A stretch of 64,000 nt of DNA from Lachnospiraceae bacterium (GCA_009774395.1 VSNQ01000001.1:1-64000), one strand, 5' to 3'. Positions 1 through 9,868 are shown, counted from the first letter of the stretch. Notes: generated from the letters alone by a model not told the origin. Numbers and translations: made by a program.

Positions 1-20
1 AAACGAGTTGCAAAAGGTAT

Positions 21-90
21 AATATACTATTAAAACAACAGGCATTATTATTATTCTAATATATAATACCTGTTGTTTTAATAGCATATT
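21..90. repeat. 27-bp inverted repeat upstream of the recombinase
   Basis: Left arm 21-47 and right arm 64-90 are inverted copies matching at 25 of 27 positions, separated by a 16-bp AT-rich spacer (48-63). The common core of each arm is CTATTAAAACAACAGG. It lies 26 bp before the start codon of a serine recombinase. This is inferred to be the enzyme's crossover or binding site, or a palindromic operator for its own gene. A TATAAT sequence at 62-67 overlaps the right arm and another at 18-23 overlaps the left, so the arms could carry promoter elements. No second copy was noticed further right in the window. Confidence 0.8.
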
Positions 91-115
91 TACAAAAGAA
101 GGGTATATAAGAAGT

Positions 116-706
116 ATGAATTACGGGTATATTCGAGTAAGTACAAGAGAACAAAATGAATCCAGACAGCTACTAGCCTTACATAATGCAGGTATTTGTG
201 ACACTAACATTTATTTTGATAAACAATCGGGCAAAGATTTTGAGAGACCTGCTTATTCAAGAATGGTAGAAAAGTTACAAAAAGATGACGTACTCTTTAT
301 TAAAAGCATCGATCGTCTTGGCCGTAATTATGAAGAAATTTTAGAACAATGGCGTTTATTATCGAAAGAAAAACAAATAGATATTGTGGTATTAGATATG
401 CCGCTTCTGGATACACGCTGTTGCAAAGATTTAATTGGAACATTTTTGAGCGATATTGTATTACAGGTTCTGTCTTTTGTTGCTGAAAACGAACGCTCTA
501 ATATCAGGCAGAGGCAATCAGAAGGAATTTTAGCTGCCAAAAAGCGCGGAATCCGTTTTGGCAGACCACCACTGCCGCTGCCTGATAATTTTGCAAATAC
601 TTGCCATCAGTGGAAACAAGGAAAAATCACAGGCACAGAGGCTGCAAAAATATGTAAAATGCCCTTGTCAACATTTCGTTATAAAGCTTTGCACCATAAG
701 GAGTAG
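116..706 (+). CDS. Serine site-specific recombinase (resolvase/invertase family)
   Basis: 196-residue small serine recombinase, a usual size for the Hin/Gin/Tn3-resolvase group. The catalytic serine is S9 in YIRVSTREQ, the arginine-bearing SIDRLGRNYEEI motif lies at 64-75, the long E-helix covers about 110-145, and a C-terminal helix-turn-helix lies at about 168-190. It should cut and rejoin DNA at paired short inverted sites. It is the only rightward gene of the window and sits at the edge of the glycan locus behind a near-perfect inverted repeat. Such genes often flip promoters of surface-polysaccharide operons, but no invertible segment can be demonstrated here. An AGAAGGG at 97-103 is a rather distant ribosome site. 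Confidence 0.9.
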   Translation: MNYGYIRVSTREQNESRQLLALHNAGICDTNIYFDKQSGKDFERPAYSRMVEKLQKDDVLFIKSIDRLGRNYEEILEQWRLLSKEKQIDIVVLDMPLLDTRCCKDLIGTFLSDIVLQVLSFVAENERSNIRQRQSEGILAAKKRGIRFGRPPLPLPDNFANTCHQWKQGKITGTEAAKICKMPLSTFRYKALHHKE

Positions 707-729
707 GATTTCTCCTACCTCCTTTTTTA
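698..729 (+). terminator. Rho-independent terminator of the recombinase gene
   Basis: A stem of AAGGAG-TAGGA with TCCTACCTCCTT (one bulged base) starts inside the last codons of the recombinase gene and ends in a run of six T at 723-728. It insulates the rightward recombinase transcript from the convergent leftward glycan operon ending at 739. The leftward strand has no T-run after the stem, so it is probably one-directional. Confidence 0.8.
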
Positions 730-738
730 TCCAAATGA

Positions 739-1893
739 TTACACCAAATCTCTGTATATGCACATAATTTTATTTGTATTTATGTCTGATAAAAAATTAT
801 GTTTGGCAAAACTATATGCTCTCTTTCCACATTCACTAATTTTTTCCGGTTGATCTATAAACCACTTCATTTTTTCTGCCAAGTCGTTCATATCCTTATT
901 TTTGAAAAGTCTTCCATTCCTTTTGTCTTCTATAAGCTCTGGATTTGCTCCTGTATCTGCTCCTATCACTGGATTGCCTGCCATCATTGCCTCTACCGTC
1001 ACTCGTCCAAATGCTTCCCTGTTGGAACATACTAGTTCAACATCTGCCTCTTTTCGAAGTCCTTTCATATCTGACACGAAACCTAAAAATTTATAATCTC
1101 CTCCCAGATTCTTTCTCGCATACGCCCGAAGTTCTTCTTCATATTTTTTAGAATCACTCATAGAAGATGCTTTTCCCGCAATCCAAAGTTCAAAATTGTC
1201 ATATCCCATATCTTTCAATACCTTAACAGCCTGCAAAGCAATATCCTGTCCTTTATTTCTGTGCAGATTTCCTGAAATCAGAAAAATGATTTTATCTGTA
1301 GTTAAAATATAATTCTTTGGACTCAAAAATTCCTCCGAAACGCCGTTATATACCACCTGACAAATCCTATCTGGTATTTCTTTCTTATAATATTCTCTCA
1401 AATTATTAGAAATAAAAATAATTTTACCACCATATTTAGTGACAAACTCACAACTCTTTTTTCTACCCTTCAAAAATTCCAATTGATAATCTACATCTCC
1501 AAACTCCCTAAAATGCCATACATGTGGCAGTTTTGCCAATTTTGCCGCCACAGCACCTATGTCAATCGCGCTAGAATTCGAGTGTATCACTTGTATCTCC
1601 TCTTTACGAGCTATCTTTGCTATCCTTGCCGCTGGAAATCTCTCTGTAACATACAAAATCCAAAACGCCGCTTTCAAAAAAAGATTCCAATAAGAAGGCA
1701 TCATCCACCATCCAAAAAATATCTTATAAACAGGAATCCCTGAACATTTTAACTTCGAGTACACCTGCCCAGATTTAAAAGGAAGCACTACTACTACCTT
1801 ATTTCCTTTCTTCTGCATCTCTTCAGCCAGTGTAACCAAAGATTTCGAAGCTCCTCCTAGATTTCTCTCGTGCGCTACAAATAAAATATTCAT
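739..1893 (-). CDS. Glycosyltransferase family 4
   Basis: 384-residue GT-B fold retaining transferase. The N-terminal domain opens with MNILFVAHERNLGGASKS, giving the glycine-rich acceptor-side loop. The C-terminal donor domain carries GNLHRNKGQDIAL at about residue 210 and the EAFGRVTVE E-x7-E motif at about 295, which binds the nucleotide sugar in this family. The cytoplasmic enzyme would add a sugar to a lipid-linked acceptor; the sugar cannot be predicted. It is the last gene of the leftward operon. Its start is preceded by GAGGA and follows the upstream stop by three bases, so it is translationally linked to the GT2 gene before it. Confidence 0.9.
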   Translation of the reverse strand: MNILFVAHERNLGGASKSLVTLAEEMQKKGNKVVVVLPFKSGQVYSKLKCSGIPVYKIFFGWWMMPSYWNLFLKAAFWILYVTERFPAARIAKIARKEEIQVIHSNSSAIDIGAVAAKLAKLPHVWHFREFGDVDYQLEFLKGRKKSCEFVTKYGGKIIFISNNLREYYKKEIPDRICQVVYNGVSEEFLSPKNYILTTDKIIFLISGNLHRNKGQDIALQAVKVLKDMGYDNFELWIAGKASSMSDSKKYEEELRAYARKNLGGDYKFLGFVSDMKGLRKEADVELVCSNREAFGRVTVEAMMAGNPVIGADTGANPELIEDKRNGRLFKNKDMNDLAEKMKWFIDQPEKISECGKRAYSFAKHNFLSDINTNKIMCIYRDLV

Positions 1894-1896
1894 ATA

Positions 1897-2667
1897 TCAT
1901 TCCTCATTGATCTTTCCTGCATATTTTTTTGCTGTAAAAAATTGAACAATAACCCTTATTGTCCTCATAAAAATTATCCACCATGCCCATTTTACTCCAT
2001 TTACTACAAGTGCATGATGGGATTCTCTCACAGAAACCCAATAATTCCCGATACCAGCAGTACTTGTCCCTCCATAAAACATCCTTACAATAGTTTGCGG
2101 GACATATGCAAGCTTCACTGAACCATCCTTTAACATCCTTACCATAAATTCATAATCCGCTGAACATTTATATTTTATATTGTATAATCCATATTTTTTA
2201 TATACTTCTTTTTTCAAATACATTGTTGGATGTCCTGGCAGCCAGCCATTTTTTAAGTTACCCTTTCCCATTTTCCAATAACGTTTTACTTTATCATCCT
2301 CTGCATAGATCAGATCTGCATGAGCGCCATCGTAATCGCCTCCTTCAATTGCAGATACGATTAAAGACACTGCATTTAACACCAAAAAAAGATCATTGAA
2401 TACCGCCAGAATATCACCGGAAGCAATTCGGATACCTTTATTTATCGCATCATAAAGACCCCTATCCTTTTCCGAAATCCAGCGGCATGAATACTTCGTT
2501 GTATTAGCATATTCCTTAATGATATCTACTGTACCATCGACAGATCCCCCATCAACGATCACCACCTCTATATCAGAATAATCCTGTTTCTCTATACTTT
2601 GCAGAGTGCGCACTATGTTATCTCTACAATTATAACTTGTCAGTATTAGTGACACCTTTTTTGCCAT
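1897..2667 (-). CDS. Glycosyltransferase family 2 (WcaA-like) with a shortened DxD region
   Basis: The start is taken at the ATG giving MAKKVSLILTSYN, because GGAGGAGGAG lies just before it and the longer frame only adds sequence overlapping the upstream gene. It is an inverting GT-A transferase: VSLILTSYN, then VVIVDGGSVDGT, then DRGLYDAINKG. Where relatives (for example the gene at 41427) have NSDDW, this protein reads FNDLFL, so the usual pair of metal-binding aspartates is reduced to one. Either the metal site is altered or activity is lost. The start overlaps the DUF2304 gene by 38 bp. Confidence 0.85.
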   Translation of the reverse strand: MAKKVSLILTSYNCRDNIVRTLQSIEKQDYSDIEVVIVDGGSVDGTVDIIKEYANTTKYSCRWISEKDRGLYDAINKGIRIASGDILAVFNDLFLVLNAVSLIVSAIEGGDYDGAHADLIYAEDDKVKRYWKMGKGNLKNGWLPGHPTMYLKKEVYKKYGLYNIKYKCSADYEFMVRMLKDGSVKLAYVPQTIVRMFYGGTSTAGIGNYWVSVRESHHALVVNGVKWAWWIIFMRTIRVIVQFFTAKKYAGKINEE

Positions 2668-3025
2668 TACTAAGCTCCTCCTCCACTTCCCTGACTCTCT
2701 TCTCCAGCATCGCATTCTCTTGGATCAAGGCCCTGATTTTTACAGTCTGTTTTGATACAATTGAAGTCAGTGCCATCAAAATGATTATAATAAAACCGAT
2801 ACACAAAACATACAGTCCATTCATGGTGCTTACAATTCCCAGCATCTTTGTAAGCCGCCTTAAAAGCTTTGGAAAGATGACTGCCAGTCCCATGATCACT
2901 CCTGCCAATAACCAGAGCAATGTATACTTTAACTCAAGAGCTTTCATTTTCAAGAAATATAGTATCAATATAAAGTAAAAACATAGTGCGATAATCAATG
3001 TGATTCTCAGGTTTAACGGAATCAT
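2630..3025 (-). CDS. DUF2304 membrane protein
   Basis: 131 residues: three hydrophobic helices at about 6-25, 33-52 and 66-92, then a charged coiled segment (ALIQENAMLEKRVREVEEEL) to about 122. The size and the pairing with an adjacent dolichol-phosphate-mannose-synthase-like GT2 gene are typical of DUF2304 proteins. The family is thought to be a membrane partner of that transferase, anchoring it or helping flip the polyprenyl-phosphate sugar; this is inference from gene pairing. A GGAG sits eight bases before the start, and the gene follows the GT2 stop by four bases. Confidence 0.85.
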   Translation of the reverse strand: MIPLNLRITLIIALCFYFILILYFLKMKALELKYTLLWLLAGVIMGLAVIFPKLLRRLTKMLGIVSTMNGLYVLCIGFIIIILMALTSIVSKQTVKIRALIQENAMLEKRVREVEEELSNGKKGVTNTDKL

Positions 3026-3029
3026 CGCT

Positions 3030-3731
3030 TCATCTCCTTATTCCGAAACTAATACGGCATACTATAATCGCCAGCGTAACTTTGATCATGTAATAGACTG
3101 ATTTCCATGCATGTATAGAGCTTATCCCTGTTTGACGCTCTTTCATCACGACAGGCACTTCCTTGATCCTTCCTTTGTGCATTACTGCCGCTACAATCGC
3201 TTCCGGTTCAGGATAATCACTTGGATAACTATCTGCATAAATCTCTATAAACTTTCGATTCACTGCCCGATATCCGCTAGTTACATCCAAAATCTTTTTC
3301 CCCGTACATAAATATATCAATATGCTCAAAAATCGTATCCCAAATCTACGTGCAGACGAAGACTGAAACCCCTCTTTTACTATAAATCTTGAACCGATCA
3401 CAACATCCGCCTGGTCATTCTGTAACGGCTGTACGACCCGATCCAGATACAGCACATCATGCTGTCCATCGCCATCTATCTGAATGGCTATATCATACCC
3501 TTCTCTCTCAGCATACTTGTATCCCGTCTGCACTGCGCCGCCAATACCAAGATTGATCGGTAAATCAATAAAATTATATCCTTTTCTCTGGCATATGCTT
3601 CTTGTGGCATCATGTGAACCATCATTAATTATGACATAATCACATATTGGATGATTCAATATGATATCATCCACAAGCCTTTCAATGTTGTCTGCCTCTT
3701 TATATGCTGGTATAATTATCAGTATCTTCAT
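3030..3731 (-). CDS. Polyprenyl-phosphate sugar synthase-like glycosyltransferase (GT2, DPM1-like)
   Basis: 233-residue GT-A enzyme. It starts MKILIIIPAYKEADNIERLV, has VIINDGSHDAT at about 33-43 and the metal-binding DGDGQHD at 86-92. After the catalytic domain comes RRFGIRFLSILIYL and DVTSGYRA, typical of dolichol-phosphate mannose synthase relatives that lack C-terminal membrane helices. It is expected to transfer a sugar from a nucleotide onto undecaprenyl phosphate at the inner face of the membrane. The DUF2304 gene follows directly, and the GT-C-like genes further down could use the product as an extracytoplasmic donor. Confidence 0.88.
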   Translation of the reverse strand: MKILIIIPAYKEADNIERLVDDIILNHPICDYVIINDGSHDATRSICQRKGYNFIDLPINLGIGGAVQTGYKYAEREGYDIAIQIDGDGQHDVLYLDRVVQPLQNDQADVVIGSRFIVKEGFQSSSARRFGIRFLSILIYLCTGKKILDVTSGYRAVNRKFIEIYADSYPSDYPEPEAIVAAVMHKGRIKEVPVVMKERQTGISSIHAWKSVYYMIKVTLAIIVCRISFGIRR

Positions 3732-3770
3732 ACCCTTTCCCCATCAGCTCTATGCTATACTCCTATAAAC

Positions 3771-5981
3771 TCATCTTGCCACATAACCAACAAACATATA
3801 TATCAGCCCCACTATCTGACATATGTCAGCTCCCCAGATAAACAACTCGTCTGATACGCCCTCCAAAATAGTTATTTTTTTCCCATGCATGGCAACGCAA
3901 AGCGGAAACAATATTGGCAGAAGATATCTTGCTCCTACAGATGGGCAGTCTGTATATCCAACAGGCGTTGAGAATAAAAGCATCGCCAAATATATTGCTC
4001 CGAAACTCAGTGCGCAAATAGTAAATGTTCCAATTCTAATATTCCGACTCATAACATAGTTTTCTTCCCTAATCCCAACAATTGCAAACAGTATCAGAAT
4101 CCACCATATGTTATAAATATAGTCGGGAATAAATGAATCTCCCCACCCAATTTTCATGCCTATCATTCCATTGCAGTAATAATCCAGATGCTCAAAGAAT
4201 GTATTATACGTATATTTGAATAGATTCCCTTTATCGCCTATTATTTCATCTTTACTATACCAACTGCCTTCCTTAACCTTATACAATCCACTTACATCAA
4301 ATGATTCTGCTTCTGGCGCACTTATTTTCTTCGCTGTGTTATTTCGTGTCATATGGGATACGACTGTATTATCGCTGAATGCGGCGATCAAACACACCAC
4401 CACTAAAACTGCCTTAACCATACTCGTATGTTTACATTGAAACTTTTTGCTAGGTATCAGTGCTATAAATAATGCAAATGGGAAATAAGCATACTTGATC
4501 GGAAATACCATCACTCCAATAATTAAAAAAACACACCCACGTTTCCATGTAAGAGGACGTTCATCATATACCTCTCTGCAGAACAATGCAAAAAACAGTG
4601 TAAGAAGCGAATAATTAATCAAATCATAGGTAAATGATGTTGCCATACTTAACGCCAGCGGGAACTGTGCAATCAAAAACAAAATCCATTTCCCTATTGG
4701 CACAAGACGAATCGCTATATACATTATCAATGTATAACACATGAGTCCTATCATATTTGAAAGCGTAAAACTCCAAACATAGTTCATCTCCGCTGCTCTG
4801 GCAATCATAATCCCTATTTCAAATGGCAGATAACATATAACAGAGGCGCGTTTTATACCCTTTCCATTTACGATATCCATCGTGCCATATCCTGACTTGA
4901 CACTGCCAGCAAAGCAGCCGTCATAATATTCCCTCAGTGAATCTAGGCTTGGAAAACTTACTACATCGATCAATTCCTCTCTCCGGATATATATCTGCCC
5001 GCTTTCATCCCGTTCCTCATGCCCAGTAAGCTGATTAACATATGCGTTCGCTTGTGCATAGTGCGTAGGTTCATCCGGATATGAGTATGGCGGCATTAAT
5101 ATCAGGTATATCATTCCCCATCCAAGTGCAGATACAAGAAAACATTTCTCTGCCTTTTTTCCCATACCTTTCAAACTAATGAATGCATGAATGAGTATTA
5201 TCAGCATCGCCATAACCAAAAATACAAAATATATTTTTTTAAGTTCTGAGATATTCTGAATTCTCCTATAAAATTTCTGGTAATAGCTCATCACGAAAAC
5301 CAGAAGCGAAATGTCTAAAATAACAAAAACACGTAAGTAAAAAAAACCAACCTTTTTCCATGGAATAACCATGACCACTGTAACCAAAATGCCTATAAGC
5401 CAGCAATATACTCCAATATCCCTGTCTGCATATTCTATCGTATGCACTTCAGCCAAAAGTTTTCCTTCGCATATTTGCCCGTCTATATATGTTGTCCCAA
5501 AATACTTTTCTACATTCCCATCCACAAAAAAGAATTCAACTGATGCATCACCCATTACTTTTATTGAAATACTATAAAGATCCGCCTCATCGATCTTTGG
5601 TGTTTTTATCGGAAATACCTGCTTTTTTTTGCATTCGATCTCAGACAAATCTATTTTTGTCATACCTATTGCATTCTGTGCCGAATCATACACTGCTATG
5701 CTCAAAGTACTGTCATCTGATTCATTCACGCTGTTTATCACCAGATTTACCGATTCAAATTTCATCTCCCTTTCTGGCTGAAACTCCTGTCTGATCTCAT
5801 TGTCTGCGTTTATTTGTACTATTTCTTCACTTTCCCACTCCAAGGTTCCATCTGGCAGATACCCCTTATTGGTCGTTGGAATAATATGAAAAGGGTAGAT
5901 GCCTGAAATAACACATAGTATTGCCACAGCACATACAATTTTTATTATTAACTGGAAATTTGTTGAAAATATCTTAATCAT
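3771..5981 (-). CDS. DUF2142 polytopic membrane protein (first copy)
   Basis: 736 residues. A membrane helix at about 10-32 precedes a predicted external beta-rich domain at about 35-185, followed by roughly eleven hydrophobic segments. The DUF2142 signature PPYSYPDEPTHYAQ is present near residue 300; its acidic pair lies in the first outer loop, where GT-C glycosyltransferases keep the catalytic acid. Members occur in rhamnan, teichoic and capsule loci and are thought to add sugars from polyprenyl-phosphate donors outside the membrane; that role is inferred. It is followed by a related gene at 6032, and the two are probably diverged duplicates. Confidence 0.85.
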   Translation of the reverse strand: MIKIFSTNFQLIIKIVCAVAILCVISGIYPFHIIPTTNKGYLPDGTLEWESEEIVQINADNEIRQEFQPEREMKFESVNLVINSVNESDDSTLSIAVYDSAQNAIGMTKIDLSEIECKKKQVFPIKTPKIDEADLYSISIKVMGDASVEFFFVDGNVEKYFGTTYIDGQICEGKLLAEVHTIEYADRDIGVYCWLIGILVTVVMVIPWKKVGFFYLRVFVILDISLLVFVMSYYQKFYRRIQNISELKKIYFVFLVMAMLIILIHAFISLKGMGKKAEKCFLVSALGWGMIYLILMPPYSYPDEPTHYAQANAYVNQLTGHEERDESGQIYIRREELIDVVSFPSLDSLREYYDGCFAGSVKSGYGTMDIVNGKGIKRASVICYLPFEIGIMIARAAEMNYVWSFTLSNMIGLMCYTLIMYIAIRLVPIGKWILFLIAQFPLALSMATSFTYDLINYSLLTLFFALFCREVYDERPLTWKRGCVFLIIGVMVFPIKYAYFPFALFIALIPSKKFQCKHTSMVKAVLVVVCLIAAFSDNTVVSHMTRNNTAKKISAPEAESFDVSGLYKVKEGSWYSKDEIIGDKGNLFKYTYNTFFEHLDYYCNGMIGMKIGWGDSFIPDYIYNIWWILILFAIVGIREENYVMSRNIRIGTFTICALSFGAIYLAMLLFSTPVGYTDCPSVGARYLLPILFPLCVAMHGKKITILEGVSDELFIWGADICQIVGLIYMFVGYVAR

Positions 5982-6031
5982 ACCTCTATCCTCTCAGAAT
6001 AAACACAGCACTTCCCAAATATATGACATTC

Positions 6032-8245
6032 TCACATTCTCCATACCATTTTGCAGATTTCCATCAATGCCATTACATTTAACGCAGATGCCATCATCAC
6101 AATACTGCAGTCAGCATCGCATTTTTTCTTATGTCCCCCCCTCAACAGATAAACTGCTGCCGCAAATATAGGAATAAAATACCTTCCCTGCACCCCCAGC
6201 AGTGTCTTATTGCTGGGATCAGTCACTTTTAGATAAAATGTCAGCAACACAGCAAAACAAGTCCCAAATATCATAAAAACTATCCAGCAGCGTTTCACAA
6301 AATCCATATTTGGAATAATACTATAATTTTCATGCGCAAATGCCATATATATAAGTGCCATTGCAAATATTGCCACATACGTTGGCAATATAACATCATA
6401 CCAACTCAAATACTTTCCAAACGCTGCAAGAATGAGCTCATCCCCTGAATCGACCATTACACCGGCATAACTCTCGACTATGTCAAACGGATTTTCCATC
6501 ATAAAGTTCAAATTTGGATGTGTATAGTAGGTTTGATCACTGACCTGTATCTCCTTATCAGGATCTTTTTCCCAGTCATCTTCTTGTACACTTACTATTT
6601 TTTTATCAGTCTTTTCGTTTAATACAGATTTCATATTAAATATGGAATGCTTATATACCCCTACTGTCATCACCACTGCAGCCAGTAACACTCCTGCCTT
6701 ATACAATATACTTCTCCATGGCAAATCACTGATATGTTTATTAGGAATAATTAATATTATTGCTATGATTGGTATATACACTGGTTTTAACGGCGCATAT
6801 ATTATGCACATTACCGCAAAAATAGCCATCTGTTTCTTTGATAATTTTTCCTTCTGCGCTATAAATCTTAAAATGCATGCCACGATTAAAAAAGTCATAG
6901 CCAGTATAAGTGCATCATAAGAATATGAGGTTACCAGTTCCATCACTAATGGAATCTGACAAATGGCAAATATAATCCATTTCCCATAAGGTATTATTTT
7001 GATCGCTATCGCAGTTAGCACCACAAAAAACAGAAGATTCATAAAGCGTCCGCAGTAAACAAGCTGTACGTAATTCACCCTCAGAAGTTTCCCCAGTACT
7101 ATTCCCAAAGCCTGTGGGAAATACAAGGTTATAGGTCCCCTAAAATTGTAAGAGATATTAGAAGCTGTCACTTCTTTAGATTCACCATCACCCCAATCGA
7201 AAAGTTCTGATAAATTTTCTACAAAATGTTCATGACTTACATATATCACCCGCTCCCCCATATCACATTGACGCATATAAAGATGTCCGGCTGAATCATT
7301 TATATTCTGCATCATAATAGCATTTGACAATCTATATGCAACCAGATAATGGCGATCCTCATCCGGTGCCGAAAACGGTGGCAGGAGTATCGAATATAAA
7401 ACGCCAAACAAGACAGCATATACAACAAAGTATATCTCCACTTTTCTGCATTTTCTGATCAACATGATTATTCCTGATATCACAGCTATTGTGATTACAA
7501 AAATCATCCCTGCAAAAAACTTACGATTCTGAATGTCATCGAGATGAATCTTGAGTCGCATATATGCACATATGACTGCCAGAATGATCATCGAAAAAAC
7601 AGTAATTATGCTTCTCCTTTTATCAGCATACAATACTTCAAATGCAAGAAAATGACATACTAAGACAATCGTCCATGCCAATATAATAACTCTTGATACC
7701 TTATCCAATTTCCTAGAATACGCCATCTCGACAAACAATGATGCTCCGTCCTGCTGTCTGCCATTTAGCATTACTGCATCTTCTGCACCTTTCGCACTAT
7801 TCTCCGTATCCACTCCTGCCAACTGAATAATACCATTCAGTTCATTTGAAGAGATACACAGTACATAAACCTTACTCACATCAATATCGTACTTTACCTT
7901 ATACCATTTGATCCTCTGCAATCTATAATCATCAGTGCGTGTCATTTCTGCCCATATTTCATTACCATCACTATCTAAAAGAGCAATCTCAATATCTCCC
8001 TCACAGGCATTCGTCCTATTCACGATACTGATACCTATACTATGCACCGTTTTATGGTCAAAAACTATCTTTTGTTCAATCTTATCACCTTCCTGCATCT
8101 GAAGAAGTTTGATATCCGTAAATGTCTTGGCCTTATTATAGTCTGTGTCAAAATTCTGATCTGAAATCACAAAAAATAAGCCGATTCCAAGAACTAAAAG
8201 AGCTAAAACAAATCTAATATATGGATACTTTATCCTGGATAACAT
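6032..8245 (-). CDS. DUF2142 polytopic membrane protein (second copy)
   Basis: 737 residues, nearly the same length and layout as the neighbour at 3771: an N-terminal helix at about 9-27, an external domain to about 180, then many membrane segments. The signature here is PPFSAPDEDRHYLVA, keeping the Asp-Glu pair. After it comes a loop with MYVRQ-like and RGPITLYFPQALGI sequences matching the paralogue's positions. The probable role is an extracytoplasmic GT-C-like sugar transferase; donor and acceptor are unknown. GGGAGG precedes the start, and the gene is separated from its neighbours by 30 to 50 bp. Confidence 0.85.
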   Translation of the reverse strand: MLSRIKYPYIRFVLALLVLGIGLFFVISDQNFDTDYNKAKTFTDIKLLQMQEGDKIEQKIVFDHKTVHSIGISIVNRTNACEGDIEIALLDSDGNEIWAEMTRTDDYRLQRIKWYKVKYDIDVSKVYVLCISSNELNGIIQLAGVDTENSAKGAEDAVMLNGRQQDGASLFVEMAYSRKLDKVSRVIILAWTIVLVCHFLAFEVLYADKRRSIITVFSMIILAVICAYMRLKIHLDDIQNRKFFAGMIFVITIAVISGIIMLIRKCRKVEIYFVVYAVLFGVLYSILLPPFSAPDEDRHYLVAYRLSNAIMMQNINDSAGHLYMRQCDMGERVIYVSHEHFVENLSELFDWGDGESKEVTASNISYNFRGPITLYFPQALGIVLGKLLRVNYVQLVYCGRFMNLLFFVVLTAIAIKIIPYGKWIIFAICQIPLVMELVTSYSYDALILAMTFLIVACILRFIAQKEKLSKKQMAIFAVMCIIYAPLKPVYIPIIAIILIIPNKHISDLPWRSILYKAGVLLAAVVMTVGVYKHSIFNMKSVLNEKTDKKIVSVQEDDWEKDPDKEIQVSDQTYYTHPNLNFMMENPFDIVESYAGVMVDSGDELILAAFGKYLSWYDVILPTYVAIFAMALIYMAFAHENYSIIPNMDFVKRCWIVFMIFGTCFAVLLTFYLKVTDPSNKTLLGVQGRYFIPIFAAAVYLLRGGHKKKCDADCSIVMMASALNVMALMEICKMVWRM

Positions 8246-8275
8246 TCATCTTCCTCCCATTGTAAGTCCATATAA

Positions 8276-9868
8276 CTACTCATTTTGAAAATCATCCTGT
8301 ACACATACCTCTCCATTATTCAGATATAGATATGAATATTTGTCAGTATATCGATCATATATCAATGCACTGCTGATTTCATTCATACTCCAAACAGATT
8401 TAGGATTATCAGAATCAAGCAACAACACACCGTATCTGCGGTTTTTTTCATTTACATGCACAGCAATACCATGAGCATCCTGCCATTCATGTATCCCCCT
8501 TTTATATAACAGATTAATGTATCCTCTAACAGACGCATTAAAACCATATACTGCATCATCATAATTTTTATCAATATAATCACGAAGCTTTATATTACTG
8601 CTCCTATAATTTACTTCCCAAATATATGCCTTACTCTGCTTATAATGCACTAAATTTGTCACACCAATATAAATTGACAGAATAACCATTCCTACATTTA
8701 AAACCACTTTTTTATTTATATTCTTTATCAACAGATATACCAGATCACAAAAAAGAATACATAACAGAAATGACAATTTCATTCGATCGTAACTGTAGTT
8801 CACCGCATGCTCCTTCATCAGAAAATTTTCCAATATCGGAAACAGACTAACAAACACAACATCCCCATTCTTTATCAGAATACTATCGCTCAACCATCTA
8901 ATCCCTCTGTAACTAACAGTGACTATAATCGTTATTATAACTATTACCCGGAAAAACAAACGCCCAAATGAGCTCAAATATCCTTTTATCAAGAGTGATA
9001 TTGGTATCGGAACCGAAAAATTTCTTGCCAGAAAACGTTCTTTCAATGCCCCAAAAAAGTCACTTGGGTTGATAGTACTTAAATAATGTACGCAAAACAA
9101 GTTAAAAGATGCCAGTGTTATCAATCCTATAAAAATAAAATTTTTAATACCGGCTTTCTTACTAACATTTGTGGCAATCTCTGCTATTGCAAATCCCACA
9201 TTTGCTACATATCCACTCCACTCTATATATGGATTGATCAAACACAATATATAAAACAAACATACAAAATAATCAGAATCCTTTCGCCTCTTATATGCAT
9301 AGATTTGTAATATTAACGTTACCTGCATAATTGACTGATGCCAATAGGTAATTCCCATACCATGAAGTATCTCTGGAAATGTAACATATATAAAGGCACT
9401 TATCATTGCCAATAAATATTTTTTATCATATTCCCTATAAATATATATAATAAGCTCCATCAGAATGAGAGTTGACAAACACAACAATATTGTATTAAAT
9501 AAAAACAAACTACTTTCGGTAACGGGCAAACTAAATAATCTAAAAAAAAGATATGGCAAAAAATACCCAGCTGGTGAAAAAGATGTATAGTAATAATTGC
9601 CTTTATCATCGGAAACCGTCGATCCCCATGAAATCCATTTATCGTCTTCTCCTCCCAAAGAAACAATCGGAAGAAATTTATGTACTTTTACAGGTGTTTC
9701 ATTATAACACTCTATAGTAAGCAGAGTGTGCCATACTGCATCAGAATTTGAATAATTTACCTCTTTATCATTGTATTTTACAGCACTGACGACGATAATG
9801 AGCACTATTGCAGCAGCCATTATCAAGAATTTTATTCCACGTAACTGAAATAAATTATTCTTATTCAT
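8276..9868 (-). CDS. Polytopic membrane protein, possible GT-C glycosyltransferase
   Basis: 530 residues with an N-terminal helix at about 14-30, an external loop containing NSDAVWHTLL and a glycine-rich GGEDDKW segment, then about ten further hydrophobic segments and a soluble C-terminal tail from about 440. Size and topology fit GT-C transferases, and the acidic residues in the first loop (SDAVW, DDKW) could serve as the catalytic site, but no family signature can be named. It starts eight bases inside the upstream gene with GAAGGGAG before the ATG, so the two are translationally coupled. Function is unassigned. Confidence 0.7.
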   Translation of the reverse strand: MNKNNLFQLRGIKFLIMAAAIVLIIVVSAVKYNDKEVNYSNSDAVWHTLLTIECYNETPVKVHKFLPIVSLGGEDDKWISWGSTVSDDKGNYYYTSFSPAGYFLPYLFFRLFSLPVTESSLFLFNTILLCLSTLILMELIIYIYREYDKKYLLAMISAFIYVTFPEILHGMGITYWHQSIMQVTLILQIYAYKRRKDSDYFVCLFYILCLINPYIEWSGYVANVGFAIAEIATNVSKKAGIKNFIFIGLITLASFNLFCVHYLSTINPSDFFGALKERFLARNFSVPIPISLLIKGYLSSFGRLFFRVIVIITIIVTVSYRGIRWLSDSILIKNGDVVFVSLFPILENFLMKEHAVNYSYDRMKLSFLLCILFCDLVYLLIKNINKKVVLNVGMVILSIYIGVTNLVHYKQSKAYIWEVNYRSSNIKLRDYIDKNYDDAVYGFNASVRGYINLLYKRGIHEWQDAHGIAVHVNEKNRRYGVLLLDSDNPKSVWSMNEISSALIYDRYTDKYSYLYLNNGEVCVQDDFQNE

